Source: Alphaproteobacteria bacterium (lineage in GTDB: Bacteria; Pseudomonadota; Alphaproteobacteria; Caulobacterales; Hyphomonadaceae). From it: DNA of 64,000 nucleotides. Positions 36,621-45,934 of the stretch are shown here, in pieces. Made by a program: the position numbers and the translations under genes. Position 1 is the stretch's first letter, and every line of letters starts with the position of its first letter. Location: the NCBI GenBank assembly GCA_018969425.1, contig JAGWYJ010000005.1, forward strand, positions 1 to 64,000, in the 5' to 3' direction. The notes below the pieces were generated by a model, which did no database searches, was not told the origin of the DNA, and saw only the letters and a program-made list of their open reading frames with translations.

Positions 36621-37711
36621 GGCGAGCCCAACAGATGGGGGGCGGTTGAACCAACGAAGTCCTTCAGCTCCCCAAGGGAGGGATGGTCCAGAACGGACGC
36701 CAGCAGATGTCTGAGGCGGGGCTGGAACTGATCATACCGCGGCTTTGAATCTCGGATCACCAGGCGGGAGAATATCCCCATGATCCTCAGGATGTTGATG
36801 GCCCCAAGCACGCAGAGACGCTCATCGAACGCCTCGGCCTGTCCTCCGGTCCGGTTGAGATAGGCTGCTCGAGCGGCGTCCGCGGCTTCCGGAGAGACCG
36901 TTCTGCGCGCATCATGCAGCAGCATGGACATATCCCACTCGCCCCATCCGCGCACCGCATCCTGATAATCGAGCAGTCCGACCCGCCTGTCGCCTTCGCG
37001 GGCGGGCAGCCACAGCAGATTCTCTGCGTGAGTGTCGCGAAGGCAAAGGGTGCGGGGCCATTCCAGCGCGCGTTCGATCAGGGCTTCGCTGACGCGTTCC
37101 CATCTCAGGCGGTTCGCATCGTTGATCCTGATATCGATGTCGCGTCGGGGCGACCAGTCGATGAAAAGATCGATGTTCGCCCGAAGCGCCAGATGATCAT
37201 ATTCGAGGATCGGCCATTCTCCCCCGGGATAGGCGAGCGCCGATGGCGTGGGCTGACGATGAGCGGTCCCCAGGACTTCCCCGGCGGCCGCGTAGAGCGT
37301 GCGCTCATCCTCACCTTTTTCGATCGCCCGGGCGAACAGGTCGTCGCCCAGATCTTCGAGGACGGCGAGGCCTCGCGGAATGTCGTGAGCGAGGATCTCC
37401 GGAGCGGACAGACCGATAGCTCTGAGATGGTCGCCGACCGCCATGAACGCCTCCAGCCTGGAGGCGGCGAGACGGGAAACCGCATTCCAGCCCAGACTGA
37501 GCCGCGTCTCTTCGTCCGCATTCACGGGGCAGGGGGCGCTTTCAAGCGGCGGGGCGTCCATCAGCATGGCAGACCGGGATCTGAGGCGAAGGCGCTCATA
37601 GCGCCTTGTGGAGGCGTCCGCCGAGAGCGGCGTTCGGAAGGCCTCGCCCCATCCGGAAGCGGACAGGAACTCGAGGATCTCGCTCTCACGAAAATTAGCG
37701 CCAGTCGCCAT
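36617..37711 (-). CDS. amgK: Anomeric MurNAc/GlcNAc kinase (AmgK-type aminoglycoside phosphotransferase fold)
   Basis: About 364 residues from ATG 37711, overlapping the tsaE 3' end by 17 bp. The kinase core has LCLRDTHAENLLWLP (catalytic loop, with RDxHxxN replacing the APH HGDxxxxN pattern) and VGLLDYQDAVRGWGEWDMSMLL (metal DxQDA). These match the AmgK family. It phosphorylates MurNAc at C1 for MurU. The context (tsaE, murU, addAB) is conserved in alphaproteobacteria. Confidence 0.85.
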   Translation of the reverse strand: MATGANFRESEILEFLSASGWGEAFRTPLSADASTRRYERLRLRSRSAMLMDAPPLESAPCPVNADEETRLSLGWNAVSRLAASRLEAFMAVGDHLRAIGLSAPEILAHDIPRGLAVLEDLGDDLFARAIEKGEDERTLYAAAGEVLGTAHRQPTPSALAYPGGEWPILEYDHLALRANIDLFIDWSPRRDIDIRINDANRLRWERVSEALIERALEWPRTLCLRDTHAENLLWLPAREGDRRVGLLDYQDAVRGWGEWDMSMLLHDARRTVSPEAADAARAAYLNRTGGQAEAFDERLCVLGAINILRIMGIFSRLVIRDSKPRYDQFQPRLRHLLASVLDHPSLGELKDFVGSTAPHLLGSP

Positions 37712-38165
37712 CGATCCGCCTGCTCCAGTCGTCGTGGTCGCTGAGACGAGCGATTCGTCCAGCATCAGCGAACTCTAGCGTAACTTCCAGTCGCCTTGCA
37801 GGGAGGCTCGCCCCCATCCTGTCGGGCCATTCGATGAGAAGCAGTCCCTCCTGAGCCTCTTCAAGGCCGAGCTCCCGCACCTCGTCTTCACTTTTGAGAC
37901 GATAGAGATCGGTATGCCAGACGGACAGATGGGGGGTCTCATAGGTCTGCACCAGCGTAAAGGTCGGACTGGGCGTCTCGACGTCTTCTCCGGCCAGAGC
38001 TCTGATGAGGCTCCTCGCCAGGGCTGTCTTGCCGGCGCCTAGGGTCCCGGCAAGCGCGATGACATCGCCAGGTCGGCAGGCTTTCGCCAGCCTGATCCCA
38101 AGCAAGGCTGTCGCTTCGTCGTCGGGCAGAAAGAGCTGGAGGCGTACATGCGTCATCTTAGTCAC
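37695..38165 (-). CDS. tsaE: tRNA threonylcarbamoyladenosine biosynthesis ATPase TsaE
   Basis: 156 residues. Start GTG 38165, 6 bp behind GGAGG (ATG 38156 is too far from it). The P-loop ALAGTLGAGKTALARSL, TPSPTFTLVQTYE and the WHTDLYRL and LLLIEWPDRM blocks are TsaE hallmarks. It works with TsaB and TsaD in t6A37 synthesis on ANN-decoding tRNAs. First gene of the minus-strand run reaching trxA. Confidence 0.95.
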   Translation of the reverse strand: MTKMTHVRLQLFLPDDEATALLGIRLAKACRPGDVIALAGTLGAGKTALARSLIRALAGEDVETPSPTFTLVQTYETPHLSVWHTDLYRLKSEDEVRELGLEEAQEGLLLIEWPDRMGASLPARRLEVTLEFADAGRIARLSDHDDWSRRIDGDWR

Positions 38166-38305
38166 TATGTTCCTCCTCGGCGCCTCTGGCGAGAGCCGTC
38201 CAGGTATCAGACACTGGACAGGCGTCGGGGCGGTGATCGCGGACCGGGCAATGAGCCATTCGGCGAGAGCACCCCTGGCGGGCCGACATAGAGGAGCGGG
38301 CGATC

Positions 38306-39544
38306 ATGGCGCAAGGGATGGATCGTGTGGTCGTCATCGGGGCCGGTCAGGCGGGTGCGCAGACCGCTTACTCCTTGCGACAGTCAGGTTTTGAGGGCGC
38401 CGTCACGCTTTTGGGGGATGAACCCTACCCGCCCTATCAGAGACCGCCCTTGTCGAAGGGATATCTGAAGGGTGAGCTCGACGCCGACCGGCTGTTTCTC
38501 AAGCCCGCGTCATTTTATTCGGACAACAGGATCGACCTGGTGACGAACGCAACTCCCGTTCGCGTCGATCTTGCCGCTCGCCGTGTCGAGTTGCCGTTGG
38601 GACCGGCCCTTGAATGGGATCGGCTGGTGATCGCTACGGGAGCTCGTCCCAGAGCGCTGTCTATCCCTGGCGCTGGTCTTGAGGGCGTTCTTGCGTTGAG
38701 AACTCTCGCCGATGTCGATCGGCTCCGTCCATATCTGAAAAAGGGGGCCCGTCTGGCGGTGATCGGCGGGGGGTATATCGGTCTGGAAGCGGCCGCAGCG
38801 GCCTCTCGCTTAGGGGTCTCGGTCACGTTGCTTGAGGCGGCGCCCCAGCTTCTGGGCCGGGTGACCGGACCTGAGATCGCAGGCTTCTTTTTGCGGACCC
38901 ACAGGGCGGCAGGGGTCGATATTCGTTTGAACGCGGTGATCGAGGGCTTCGAGGGCGGCGGACGCGTGTCGGCAGTCCGCCTGGCGGATGGCGTACGTCT
39001 GGAATGCGACGTTGTCCTCGTAGGAATCGGCGTTATTCCAAACGTGGAACTTGCGCAGCAGGCCGGTCTGGCTTGCGGGGCCGGCCTGATCGTCGATCGA
39101 GCCGGCCGAACATCCCATCCGGATGTTTTCGCCGCGGGCGACCTCGTTCAGAGGCCGTTGGTTCACTATGGTCGCGTCGGCCGGCTCGAGTCCGTGCACA
39201 ACGCGATCGAGGGCGGAAAGATCGTGGCGGCTTCAATTCTGGGTCTGTCCCCCCCGATCGAGGAGGCTCCCTGGTTCTGGTCGGATCAGTTCGACGTGAA
39301 GCTTCAGACAGCGGGATTATGGACCGGGGCGGACCAGAGGGTAGTGAGGGGGGATCCGGAAAGCGGCCGTTTCGCCGTCTTCTATCTCAAAGAGGGTCGC
39401 ATTCTCGCTGTTGATGCTGTAAACGCCGGCCCGGAGTTTCTTGTCGGCAAGCGGCTTGCGGCTCTCTCGGCTCGCCTCGCGCCTTCCGAATTGGCCGATG
39501 TGAACCTATCTATGAAGGATATCGGCGCTCGCGCCTTGGGTTGA
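38306..39544 (+). CDS. NAD(P)H-dependent ferredoxin reductase (FAD, putidaredoxin-reductase type)
   Basis: 412 residues. FAD site [17 protein letters not shown] at the N-terminus, NAD(P) site [22 protein letters not shown], and the second FAD motif [16 protein letters not shown], then the C-terminal interface domain ([20 protein letters not shown]). It passes electrons to a [2Fe-2S] ferredoxin, whose gene follows after 31 bp. Such pairs usually feed cytochrome P450 or Rieske oxygenases; no such oxygenase is in this window. Confidence 0.92.
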   Translation: MAQGMDRVVVIGAGQAGAQTAYSLRQSGFEGAVTLLGDEPYPPYQRPPLSKGYLKGELDADRLFLKPASFYSDNRIDLVTNATPVRVDLAARRVELPLGPALEWDRLVIATGARPRALSIPGAGLEGVLALRTLADVDRLRPYLKKGARLAVIGGGYIGLEAAAAASRLGVSVTLLEAAPQLLGRVTGPEIAGFFLRTHRAAGVDIRLNAVIEGFEGGGRVSAVRLADGVRLECDVVLVGIGVIPNVELAQQAGLACGAGLIVDRAGRTSHPDVFAAGDLVQRPLVHYGRVGRLESVHNAIEGGKIVAASILGLSPPIEEAPWFWSDQFDVKLQTAGLWTGADQRVVRGDPESGRFAVFYLKEGRILAVDAVNAGPEFLVGKRLAALSARLAPSELADVNLSMKDIGARALG

Positions 39545-39575
39545 AGTGGCTGAGTTTCTGGGAGATCGCTCGTTC

Positions 39576-39896
39576 ATGCCGAAGATCACGTTCATCGACG
39601 CCGCTGGCACGCAAAGAACCGTTGAGGCCAAAAACGGCATGACGGTCATGGAAACGGCGGTGAAGAACAACATTCCCGGGATTGACGCTGACTGCGGCGG
39701 GGCATGCGCTTGCGCGACCTGCCACGTTTACGTGAATTCTGAGTATCTCGACCGTGTCGGCAAACCTTCAGCAATGGAGCAGTCCATGCTCGATTTTGCA
39801 GAAAACGTAAAAGAAAACAGTAGACTGTCGTGCCAGATCAAGGTTGCCGACGACCTCGAAGGCCTGTCGGTTACAACCCCTGAAAGCCAGCACTGA
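39576..39896 (+). CDS. [2Fe-2S] ferredoxin, adrenodoxin type
   Basis: 106 residues from ATG 39576 (GGGAGA upstream). Cluster ligands Cys40, Cys46, Cys49 and Cys86 fit C-x5-C-x2-C...C. An extra Cys44 lies inside the loop ([12 protein letters not shown]). The tail has the adrenodoxin-like acidic interaction face ([22 protein letters not shown]). It receives electrons from the reductase encoded just upstream. The terminal partner is not encoded nearby. Confidence 0.94.
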   Translation: MPKITFIDAAGTQRTVEAKNGMTVMETAVKNNIPGIDADCGGACACATCHVYVNSEYLDRVGKPSAMEQSMLDFAENVKENSRLSCQIKVADDLEGLSVTTPESQH

Positions 39897-40100
39897 ACGG
39901 ACTGTCTCCGGATGGGAAGAGGAGAGGGACTGACACGCCCTCTCGCCTCGCTCGCCAGGACGGCGTGAAGCCGCTGCTCTGATCAGCGAGCGGACGCCTC
40001 CCGGAAGGCGACGCCTTCAAGACGCAGTCATGACGACAGGCGGCTGCAGCCTTACGCGCCTGCTGCGAACAGGCGCTGACATGTTGGGTTGAAAATCCTC

Positions 40101-40130
40101 TCGGCATGCCCTGACAGCAGGGCATGCCGA
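40101..40130. repeat. Long hairpin with 13-bp arms
   Basis: TCGGCATGCCCTG and CAGGGCATGCCGA flank loop ACAG with no mismatch; each arm contains the self-palindrome GGCATGCC. There is no T-run on either side. It sits between converging genes, so it may block read-through without being a classical terminator. Confidence 0.65.
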
Positions 40131-40173
40131 TTGGAATTCCATGCCGTTCCGATGCGACCCCGAGCCGGCGTCA

Positions 40174-40194
40174 GGCGCCCGGAGGGCGCCCTTT
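40174..40194 (+). terminator. Hairpin with short T-tract
   Basis: GGCGCCC-GGA-GGGCGCC followed by CTTTAT. Only three T in a row, so it would be a weak plus-strand terminator for the ferredoxin operon. It lies just beyond the stop of the converging gene. Confidence 0.45.
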
Positions 40195-40201
40195 ATCGTG
40201 A

Positions 40202-41386
40202 TCAGTCGGCGGCCGCTTTACGGATGGCCGAGAAAAGGGCGGCTTTAGCCTCGCTCTGCCGGCGATCGCTGGCCTTAGGCATCGCGGAATTGATGGCGAT
40301 CACGAGGTTATCTTCCGGGAACACGGCGATACCCTGGCCGAAGACGCCGATGGCTTCGTAGTTGGGCGCCTCGCGAGGCCACCAGAAATACCCGTACTTC
40401 GCTCCGGCGGGACCCTTGACCTGATTGGTTGTGGCTTCTTCGATCCACCCCGTGGGCAGGACTGACTTGTCCCCGATCTTCCCGCCTTCGAGCATGAAGA
40501 GTCCGATCCGCCCATAGTCGCGAAGCGTCATGCTCATGCAGCAACCGCCACGCTCGTGCCCGGCGCGGTCAACCATCCAGATGGCGTCCTGCTCCATGCC
40601 GAACGGACCCCAGATTTTTTCGGAGGCGTACTGCGAAACGGTTTTGCCCGCCAGCGCGCGGGAAAGCACGATGCCGGCCATATCTGTCTCGCCCGTCTTA
40701 TAGACGAACTTTGAGCCGGGCTCGGCCTCGCGGGGAAGCTTTGACATGTAGTCGACGAGCGGATTGAGGCCGTCCTTGGGGTCGGCCGCCCCGGCCCGTG
40801 AAACGTCAGAGTTCGGATCCGTATAATCCTCATTCCACTTGACCCCTGAGCTCATGGAGATGAGCTCACGAAGGTTCACCCCATCATAGGCGCTGCCCTT
40901 CAGCTCCGGGATGTAGCGGGTCACCGGATCGTTCAGGCTCGTGATCCAGCGGTCTTTGATAGCGGCGCCGATCAGAATGGAAGTCATCGACTTCGCGACG
41001 GAGAATGAGGTCCATCGGTCCTCGGGTTTGCGGCCAAATGCGTATTTTTCGAGAACGATCTCGCCGTCCTTGATCGCAATAAGTCCCGTGATGCGATTGG
41101 CGTTCATGAACGCGTCGACGGACTGGGTCTTGCCGCCAAATGTCACCCTGGGGTCGACGGTGGTTTCTGCCGCCGGCAGGGCGCGGACCTTGTCGCCCTT
41201 TTTGATGGTGCGCACGTCGTAGACGGTTTCGATCGCCTTATAACGGTCAAGCTGCTGCTTAGGCGTCCAGGTCAGGATGGAGCTCACCGGCGGGTTCGTG
41301 ATGGGCTTTTGAGCCCAGGTTGGGGAAGCGGTGAGAGTAAGGGAGAGGAGGCCGATCGCGGTGGCCGTCAACGGTCGTCTGATCAC
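40202..41386 (-). CDS. Exported serine hydrolase of the beta-lactamase/class C superfamily
   Basis: About 394 residues from GTG 41386 (AGGA upstream); a longer frame to 41455 adds Pro-rich residues without a site. Signal peptide RRPLTATAIGLLSLTLTASPTWA. The SxxK motif lies in TSFSVAKSMTS and a YxT/YxN-like site in FVYKTGETD, with FGQGIAVFPE replacing the KTG block. It may be an esterase, a peptidase of cell-wall fragments or a beta-lactamase relative. Start and substrate are uncertain. A hairpin separates it from divL upstream. Confidence 0.82.
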   Translation of the reverse strand: MIRRPLTATAIGLLSLTLTASPTWAQKPITNPPVSSILTWTPKQQLDRYKAIETVYDVRTIKKGDKVRALPAAETTVDPRVTFGGKTQSVDAFMNANRITGLIAIKDGEIVLEKYAFGRKPEDRWTSFSVAKSMTSILIGAAIKDRWITSLNDPVTRYIPELKGSAYDGVNLRELISMSSGVKWNEDYTDPNSDVSRAGAADPKDGLNPLVDYMSKLPREAEPGSKFVYKTGETDMAGIVLSRALAGKTVSQYASEKIWGPFGMEQDAIWMVDRAGHERGGCCMSMTLRDYGRIGLFMLEGGKIGDKSVLPTGWIEEATTNQVKGPAGAKYGYFWWPREAPNYEAIGVFGQGIAVFPEDNLVIAINSAMPKASDRRQSEAKAALFSAIRKAAAD

Positions 41387-41456
41387 GGTGTTCCTGCCTT
41401 TCTGCTGCGGGGTTGAACCCCGCAAGATCTGGGGATGGGGGGGGCGGTCCGTCAAG

Positions 41457-41488
41457 AACGGCGCCCGCTCGATCAGAGGGGCGCCGTT
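41457..41488 (-). terminator. Probable terminator behind divL
   Basis: AACGGCGCCC and GGGCGCCGTT (10-bp arms) flank a 12-nt loop; on the minus strand the hairpin is followed by CTTGACGG, so the T-tract is weak. It lies 55 bp after the divL stop and before the serine hydrolase start. Confidence 0.5.
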
Positions 41489-41542
41489 AGGTAAAGACGA
41501 TCGAAAACGTAAGATGAAAGCCTGTCGTCGCCGCCGGAGACG

Positions 41543-44017
41543 TCAGAATGCGGCGAGGGAGGCTGGCCCCAGCTCCAGCTCGGGTCGTGCGCTCTTCGGC
41601 GCCGCTGTCTCCGGCAGGAAGCACATCACGCTCGCCCCGGCCCCCGGGGCTGATTTCATGGCCACCCATCCTCCGTGCAGTTCCACGAAGGAGCGCACAA
41701 GAGCCAGACCCAGCCCGGCCCCTCGATTGTCGCTGGAGGTGAAGCTGTCGAAGGCGCTCGCCTGACGGCTCTGCGGTATGCCCTTGCCGGTATCCGAGAC
41801 GGACAACTGGATGACGCCGTCGGCCTTCTTCGCCTCGACACGGACATGTCCGCCTGGTCCGGTGAAGCGTAGGGCGTTGGTCAGAAGATTGAACAGAATC
41901 TGCTTGATCCGGCGTTCATCGGCGTGAATGGAGCCGATCGTATCGTCGCAGAGGATCTCCACGCGCACCTTGGTGCTTTCAGCTGTGGAGATGACGAGGT
42001 CCACCGAGTCTTCGATGGCCCTGCGCAGCGGAACGTCCGCGAGATCGAGCTCCATTCGTCCTGCTTCGATCATCGCCAGATCGAGGATGTTGCTGATCAG
42101 CTTGGAGAGATGATCCGAGGCGCTGAGGATGGCGAGAACCTGCTCCCTCTGCTTCTCGCTCAGGGCCCCAGGGCGACCGCTTTCGAGCAGTTCCGCATAC
42201 CCGAGGATCGTCGTCAGCGGCGATCTGAGCTGATAGGAGACATTCTGGACGAATTCCGTCTTGAGCCTATCAGCCGCCTGGAAGGCTTCAGCCTTTTCCT
42301 TCAGAGCGGCCTCGACTTTCCTGTCCGCCGTCACATCCATGAACGCAATGAGCGTCGCTCCGTTCGGCAGGGGTTGAGTGATCCAGGTGAGGGTTCTGTC
42401 GGTGGACGTCCTCATCACGCCCTGATCCTGCTGCCGGTACTCGGGCGAAGGATTGGTCACGCGGCTCTTGATGTTCGCCCAGACGTTCCGATCATGAAAC
42501 AGCCGAGAGCATTCGTCGACGACCACGTCAAAATCCGGACTGTCGGCAAGCTTTCCTTCGAGGCCCCAGAGTTTCGCAAAGGCCTCGTTGTGAAGGCGCA
42601 GCCTCCCGTCCGCCCCGAACACCGCGACGGCTTCACGGAGATGGTCGAGCGTCGCCTTCTGAACGTTGATCAGGGCGTTATACTCGGTGCGAAGCGCTAA
42701 TTCGTCCGTAATGTCCTTAAAGATCACAAGCAGGCCGCCAAGGGGATGGCGCTGACGCGTCACGCGCAGTATACGGCCGTCGGGCAGGTTCCAGAGATCT
42801 TCGAGAACGTCGTTCTTTTCGCCCTGATAATAGGCCAGCTCCCCGGATCTCCAGCGTGCGTAGTCGGCTCGTGACTGAAGCTTGCGCCGTTCTCGGAGGC
42901 GGTCGAGCAAGGAGCCGTGATCAGGGCGTTCCAGAAGATAGGCAGGGTCGAGACCCCAGAGTTCGGCGAACGCCCGATTGTTGAAGATGAGCTTCCGGTC
43001 CGGACCGAAGATCGCCACCCCGTCCGCCACGTGGTTCAACGTCTCGTCATGGGCCTTCACATGCTTGTCGAGACTTTCGCGAGCGGTCTCCTGTTCGGTG
43101 ATGTCGAAGGCCATGCCTCCGAGGCCGCCTGACAGAGGAAACATTTTGACACGCATCGCTCGGCGTTCGCCGGCGATGACCATGTGACGGGTGTCATCTG
43201 TCTCCGCATTGCCATGGACTGTTTTCTGAGCCTGAGCGGTCACATGCTGATCAAGCATGATCTGGCGGTCCAGAACCTGATCCATTTTTCCTGCGCCGAC
43301 GGCGTCCAGATAAGCTTTGTTCACCCACTGAAGCTTGCCTGCGCCGGACATTCTCCAGGCTGGGAACGGAGCCTTTCCCAGCATCTCCAGAAAGGCGATC
43401 GGATCCCGCGCGACCGCTGCGCGCGCTTCCTCGAACCGTGCGCGCGCTCCTGACTCCTCGAGGCCCTTGATTGTCGTGTCGGTGATCCACAGCACCGCCC
43501 GGGCGCCAGCGGTGCGGCCGTCCGCTTCCAGGAAACGGCCTGAGGGCCCGATGATGGTGAGAGAGAAGGGGGCGCCCTCCTCACGAAGCTGTTTAAGTCG
43601 CTCGCGCAAGGTCGTGTCCTGGCCGGCGCCGTCGCGCGCCTCGAGATCGGCGAGACCTTCGAGGATACGCGCTGAAGGGTTCTCCGAGAGGGAGTCGTCG
43701 GTGAACCGCAGCAATCCCATAAGCGCAACTGGGGAGCCGTATAGATTAGGCGATGACCATTCGCTCTCAGGACCGGAGGATTTCCCCCCCGCCCGCCCGG
43801 CGGCCGGGGCGGGATCATCCTCCCACACCATGATCACGCCGGGATGGGCGCCAAAGACGCTCTCTGCGCGGGCGAGTTTCTCACGAGTGAGTTGGGCCTC
43901 CTCGCGGTACTTGCGGGCCGCGCCTCGGGCGCCGTCTGAGATTCGGATGGCCCAGAGCAGGGCGGCGAGGCCGAAAGCCACCGCGCCGGTTATCAGGATC
44001 ATCAGCGGCTGGGTCAT
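41543..44017 (-). CDS. divL: DivL-type pseudo-histidine kinase (Tyr at the phospho-acceptor site)
   Basis: About 824 residues from ATG 44017 (GGACGGGA upstream; ATG 44029 is an alternative). One N-terminal membrane span (MILITGAVAFGLAALLWAI), several PAS-like segments (for example ADGVAIFGPDRKLIFNNRAFAELWGL and REAVAVFGADGRLRLHNEAF), a DHp domain and a HATPase (NLLTNALRF, DTGKGIPQSR, GAGLGLALV). In the H-box NVSYQLRSPL the residue normally His is Tyr595 (TAT, 42233-42235), the defining feature of Caulobacter DivL, which regulates CckA-CtrA signalling at the pole. A perfect CtrA box lies upstream. DivL in general has little autokinase activity. Confidence 0.88.
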   Translation of the reverse strand: MTQPLMILITGAVAFGLAALLWAIRISDGARGAARKYREEAQLTREKLARAESVFGAHPGVIMVWEDDPAPAAGRAGGKSSGPESEWSSPNLYGSPVALMGLLRFTDDSLSENPSARILEGLADLEARDGAGQDTTLRERLKQLREEGAPFSLTIIGPSGRFLEADGRTAGARAVLWITDTTIKGLEESGARARFEEARAAVARDPIAFLEMLGKAPFPAWRMSGAGKLQWVNKAYLDAVGAGKMDQVLDRQIMLDQHVTAQAQKTVHGNAETDDTRHMVIAGERRAMRVKMFPLSGGLGGMAFDITEQETARESLDKHVKAHDETLNHVADGVAIFGPDRKLIFNNRAFAELWGLDPAYLLERPDHGSLLDRLRERRKLQSRADYARWRSGELAYYQGEKNDVLEDLWNLPDGRILRVTRQRHPLGGLLVIFKDITDELALRTEYNALINVQKATLDHLREAVAVFGADGRLRLHNEAFAKLWGLEGKLADSPDFDVVVDECSRLFHDRNVWANIKSRVTNPSPEYRQQDQGVMRTSTDRTLTWITQPLPNGATLIAFMDVTADRKVEAALKEKAEAFQAADRLKTEFVQNVSYQLRSPLTTILGYAELLESGRPGALSEKQREQVLAILSASDHLSKLISNILDLAMIEAGRMELDLADVPLRRAIEDSVDLVISTAESTKVRVEILCDDTIGSIHADERRIKQILFNLLTNALRFTGPGGHVRVEAKKADGVIQLSVSDTGKGIPQSRQASAFDSFTSSDNRGAGLGLALVRSFVELHGGWVAMKSAPGAGASVMCFLPETAAPKSARPELELGPASLAAF

Positions 44018-44119
44018 GTTCCCGTCCATTCCGTGCGTATCGTCAGACGAATCGCAAAGCCCGCAAGGGCAGCCCGACCGATTTGGGGCCTTTCCGTTAA
44101 CGAATTGGAAGGAAGACCG

Positions 44120-44134
44120 TTAATGGGTCGTTAA
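44120..44134. promoter_or_regulatory. Perfect CtrA box TTAA-N7-TTAA upstream of divL
   Basis: TTAATGGGTCGTTAA matches the CtrA consensus exactly, about 103 bp before the divL start. A further TTAA at 44097-44100 lies nearby but not at N7 spacing. In Caulobacter and its relatives such sites bind the phosphorylated cell-cycle regulator CtrA. Confidence 0.65.
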
Positions 44135-44220
44135 ACTCGCTGCATTCACCCGGCAGATTTTGCCGAGCGTCGGGCTCAGAGGCAATCAGAGGGATGCGGA
44201 AGGCGACCGTGCGGCCGCCA

Positions 44221-45741
44221 TCAGACTTCCTGGTTGTAGGCCCCGACCTTGTCGAAGGCCGCCAGACGCGGCTTAACCTCGTTCCGGAACAAGGCTCGCA
44301 TGTCGTCCTCACTGGCCATGCTTTCGACGACCACAACGAGTTCCGGCTTGTTTGAAGAGGCCCGGACGAGGACCCAGGATCCGTCTTCAAGAGTGACCCT
44401 CGCGCCGTTGACGGTGTTCACCTCGACGATTCTGCGGCCCAGAATGGCGCCGCCTTCCTGAGCCTGTTGTTGGTAGGCGCGCGTGACCTCCTCGACGATT
44501 CCGTATTTGATCTCGTCGTCCGCATGGGGGGACATGGTCATTGAGGTCCAGGCGGACCCCAGTTCGGACTTCAGCTGAGAGAGTGTCCGGCCTGGATTGC
44601 GATCAAGCATCTGGAGAACGGCCGCCGCCGCGACGAGGCCGTCGTCATATCCGAGGCCGTAGGGCTGTCTGAAGAAGAAGTGCCCCGACTTTTCGAAGCC
44701 CGCGAGGGCGTTGAGTTCGGTTGTGCGGCGCTTGATGTAGGAATGGCCCGTCTTGAAGTAATCGACCCGAGCTCCGTTGGCTTTCAGAACCGGGTCGGTT
44801 TTGTATAGGCCGGTCGACTTCACATCGACGACGAAGGTTGCGTTGGGATGAAGGCGCGATAGATCCCGGGCCAGGAGAAGGCCGATTTTGTCCGCGAAGA
44901 TCTCCTCGCCCAGGTCGTCGACCACTCCGCACCTGTCCCCGTCTCCGTCGAAGCCGACGCACAGGTCTGCCTTGTGCTCCCTGACCGCCGCAGACATCGA
45001 ATGCAGCATCTCGATATCCTCGGGATTGGGATTATATTTCGGGAAGGTGTAGTCGAGCGAGCAGTCCATCTCGATCACCTCGGCGCCCATGCGCCTCAGG
45101 GCTTCTGGGGCGAACGCCCCGGCCGCCCCATTGCCGCAGGCGGCGATAACCCGTATCGGACGGGAAAGTTTCACACTCTCCGAGACGGACTGAATATATC
45201 GCTCACGCATGTCTTCCACGCGTAGCAGTCGGCCGCCGGGTTGCGCGTTGAAGCGCCCCTGAAGAACGATGTCTCGGAGTGCGCCCATTTCATCCGGGCC
45301 GAATGTCAGCGGACGGTTGGCCCCCATTTTGACCCCGGTCCACCCATTCTCATTGTGGCTGGCGGTGACCATAGCCACACATGGGGCGTCCAGGGCGAAC
45401 TGGGCGTAGTAAGCCACAGGAGAGAGAGCGAGGCCGATATCGAGAACCTCCATGCCTGCCTCCAGCAGTCCCAGCATCAGCGCCTGCTTGATCGACATGG
45501 AGTAGGCCCGGTAATCGTGTCCGGTCACGATCCGCATGGGCGCGCCCATCTCCCGGATCAGCGTTCCAAGGCCGAGCCCGAGGGCCTGCACCCCGAGGAG
45601 GTTCAGCTCGGGAGCCTTCGGATACTGCGGTCCGCCGAACCACCAGCGGGCGTCGTACTCGCGAAATCCCGTCGGACGAACAAGGGGTGACGTCTCGAAC
45701 GCATAGCTGTTTGCAGACAGGTCCGATTGTGGGGTCTTCAT
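44221..45741 (-). CDS. Phosphomannomutase/phosphoglucomutase
   Basis: 506 residues of the alpha-D-phosphohexomutase family. Phospho-Ser loop MVTASHNENGWTGVK, metal loop GFDGDGDRCGVVDD, sugar loop GFEKSGHFFF and phosphate-binding RASSNKPELVVVVE. It interconverts hexose-1-P and hexose-6-P for envelope polysaccharide precursors. The ~40-residue N-terminal extension (FETSPLVRPTGFREYDARWWFGG) fits the AlgC-like subgroup. GGAG lies ~10 bp before the ATG. Confidence 0.92.
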   Translation of the reverse strand: MKTPQSDLSANSYAFETSPLVRPTGFREYDARWWFGGPQYPKAPELNLLGVQALGLGLGTLIREMGAPMRIVTGHDYRAYSMSIKQALMLGLLEAGMEVLDIGLALSPVAYYAQFALDAPCVAMVTASHNENGWTGVKMGANRPLTFGPDEMGALRDIVLQGRFNAQPGGRLLRVEDMRERYIQSVSESVKLSRPIRVIAACGNGAAGAFAPEALRRMGAEVIEMDCSLDYTFPKYNPNPEDIEMLHSMSAAVREHKADLCVGFDGDGDRCGVVDDLGEEIFADKIGLLLARDLSRLHPNATFVVDVKSTGLYKTDPVLKANGARVDYFKTGHSYIKRRTTELNALAGFEKSGHFFFRQPYGLGYDDGLVAAAAVLQMLDRNPGRTLSQLKSELGSAWTSMTMSPHADDEIKYGIVEEVTRAYQQQAQEGGAILGRRIVEVNTVNGARVTLEDGSWVLVRASSNKPELVVVVESMASEDDMRALFRNEVKPRLAAFDKVGAYNQEV

Positions 45742-45934
45742 AGGACGTCAGCTCCGCGTTCAGGGAGCGTCCCCCTTAAACCTGAAGCGCCTTACGGGCA
45801 ATCTGGCGCAACCTGAAGGAGGGCTTTTCCGGGCAGGTCACGCCTCAGGGGATTAGATGGCAGGCATCCGTTGGCGGTGGGTTTCATGGGCTTGGAGATA
45901 GGTTAAGGTGGTCTGACAGCAAAAGGAGACCGTT

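Larger units (their letters stand above)
39897..40201. other. Convergent intergenic region with hairpins
   Basis: 305 bp between the ferredoxin gene and the converging serine hydrolase gene. No gene is visible. Two strong hairpins (40101-40130 and 40174-40194) are listed separately. Confidence 0.5.

Noticed and set aside
38306-39896. P450 system next to the ferredoxin pair
   Set aside because: No P450 or Rieske oxygenase gene is visible nearby, so only the electron-transfer pair is called.
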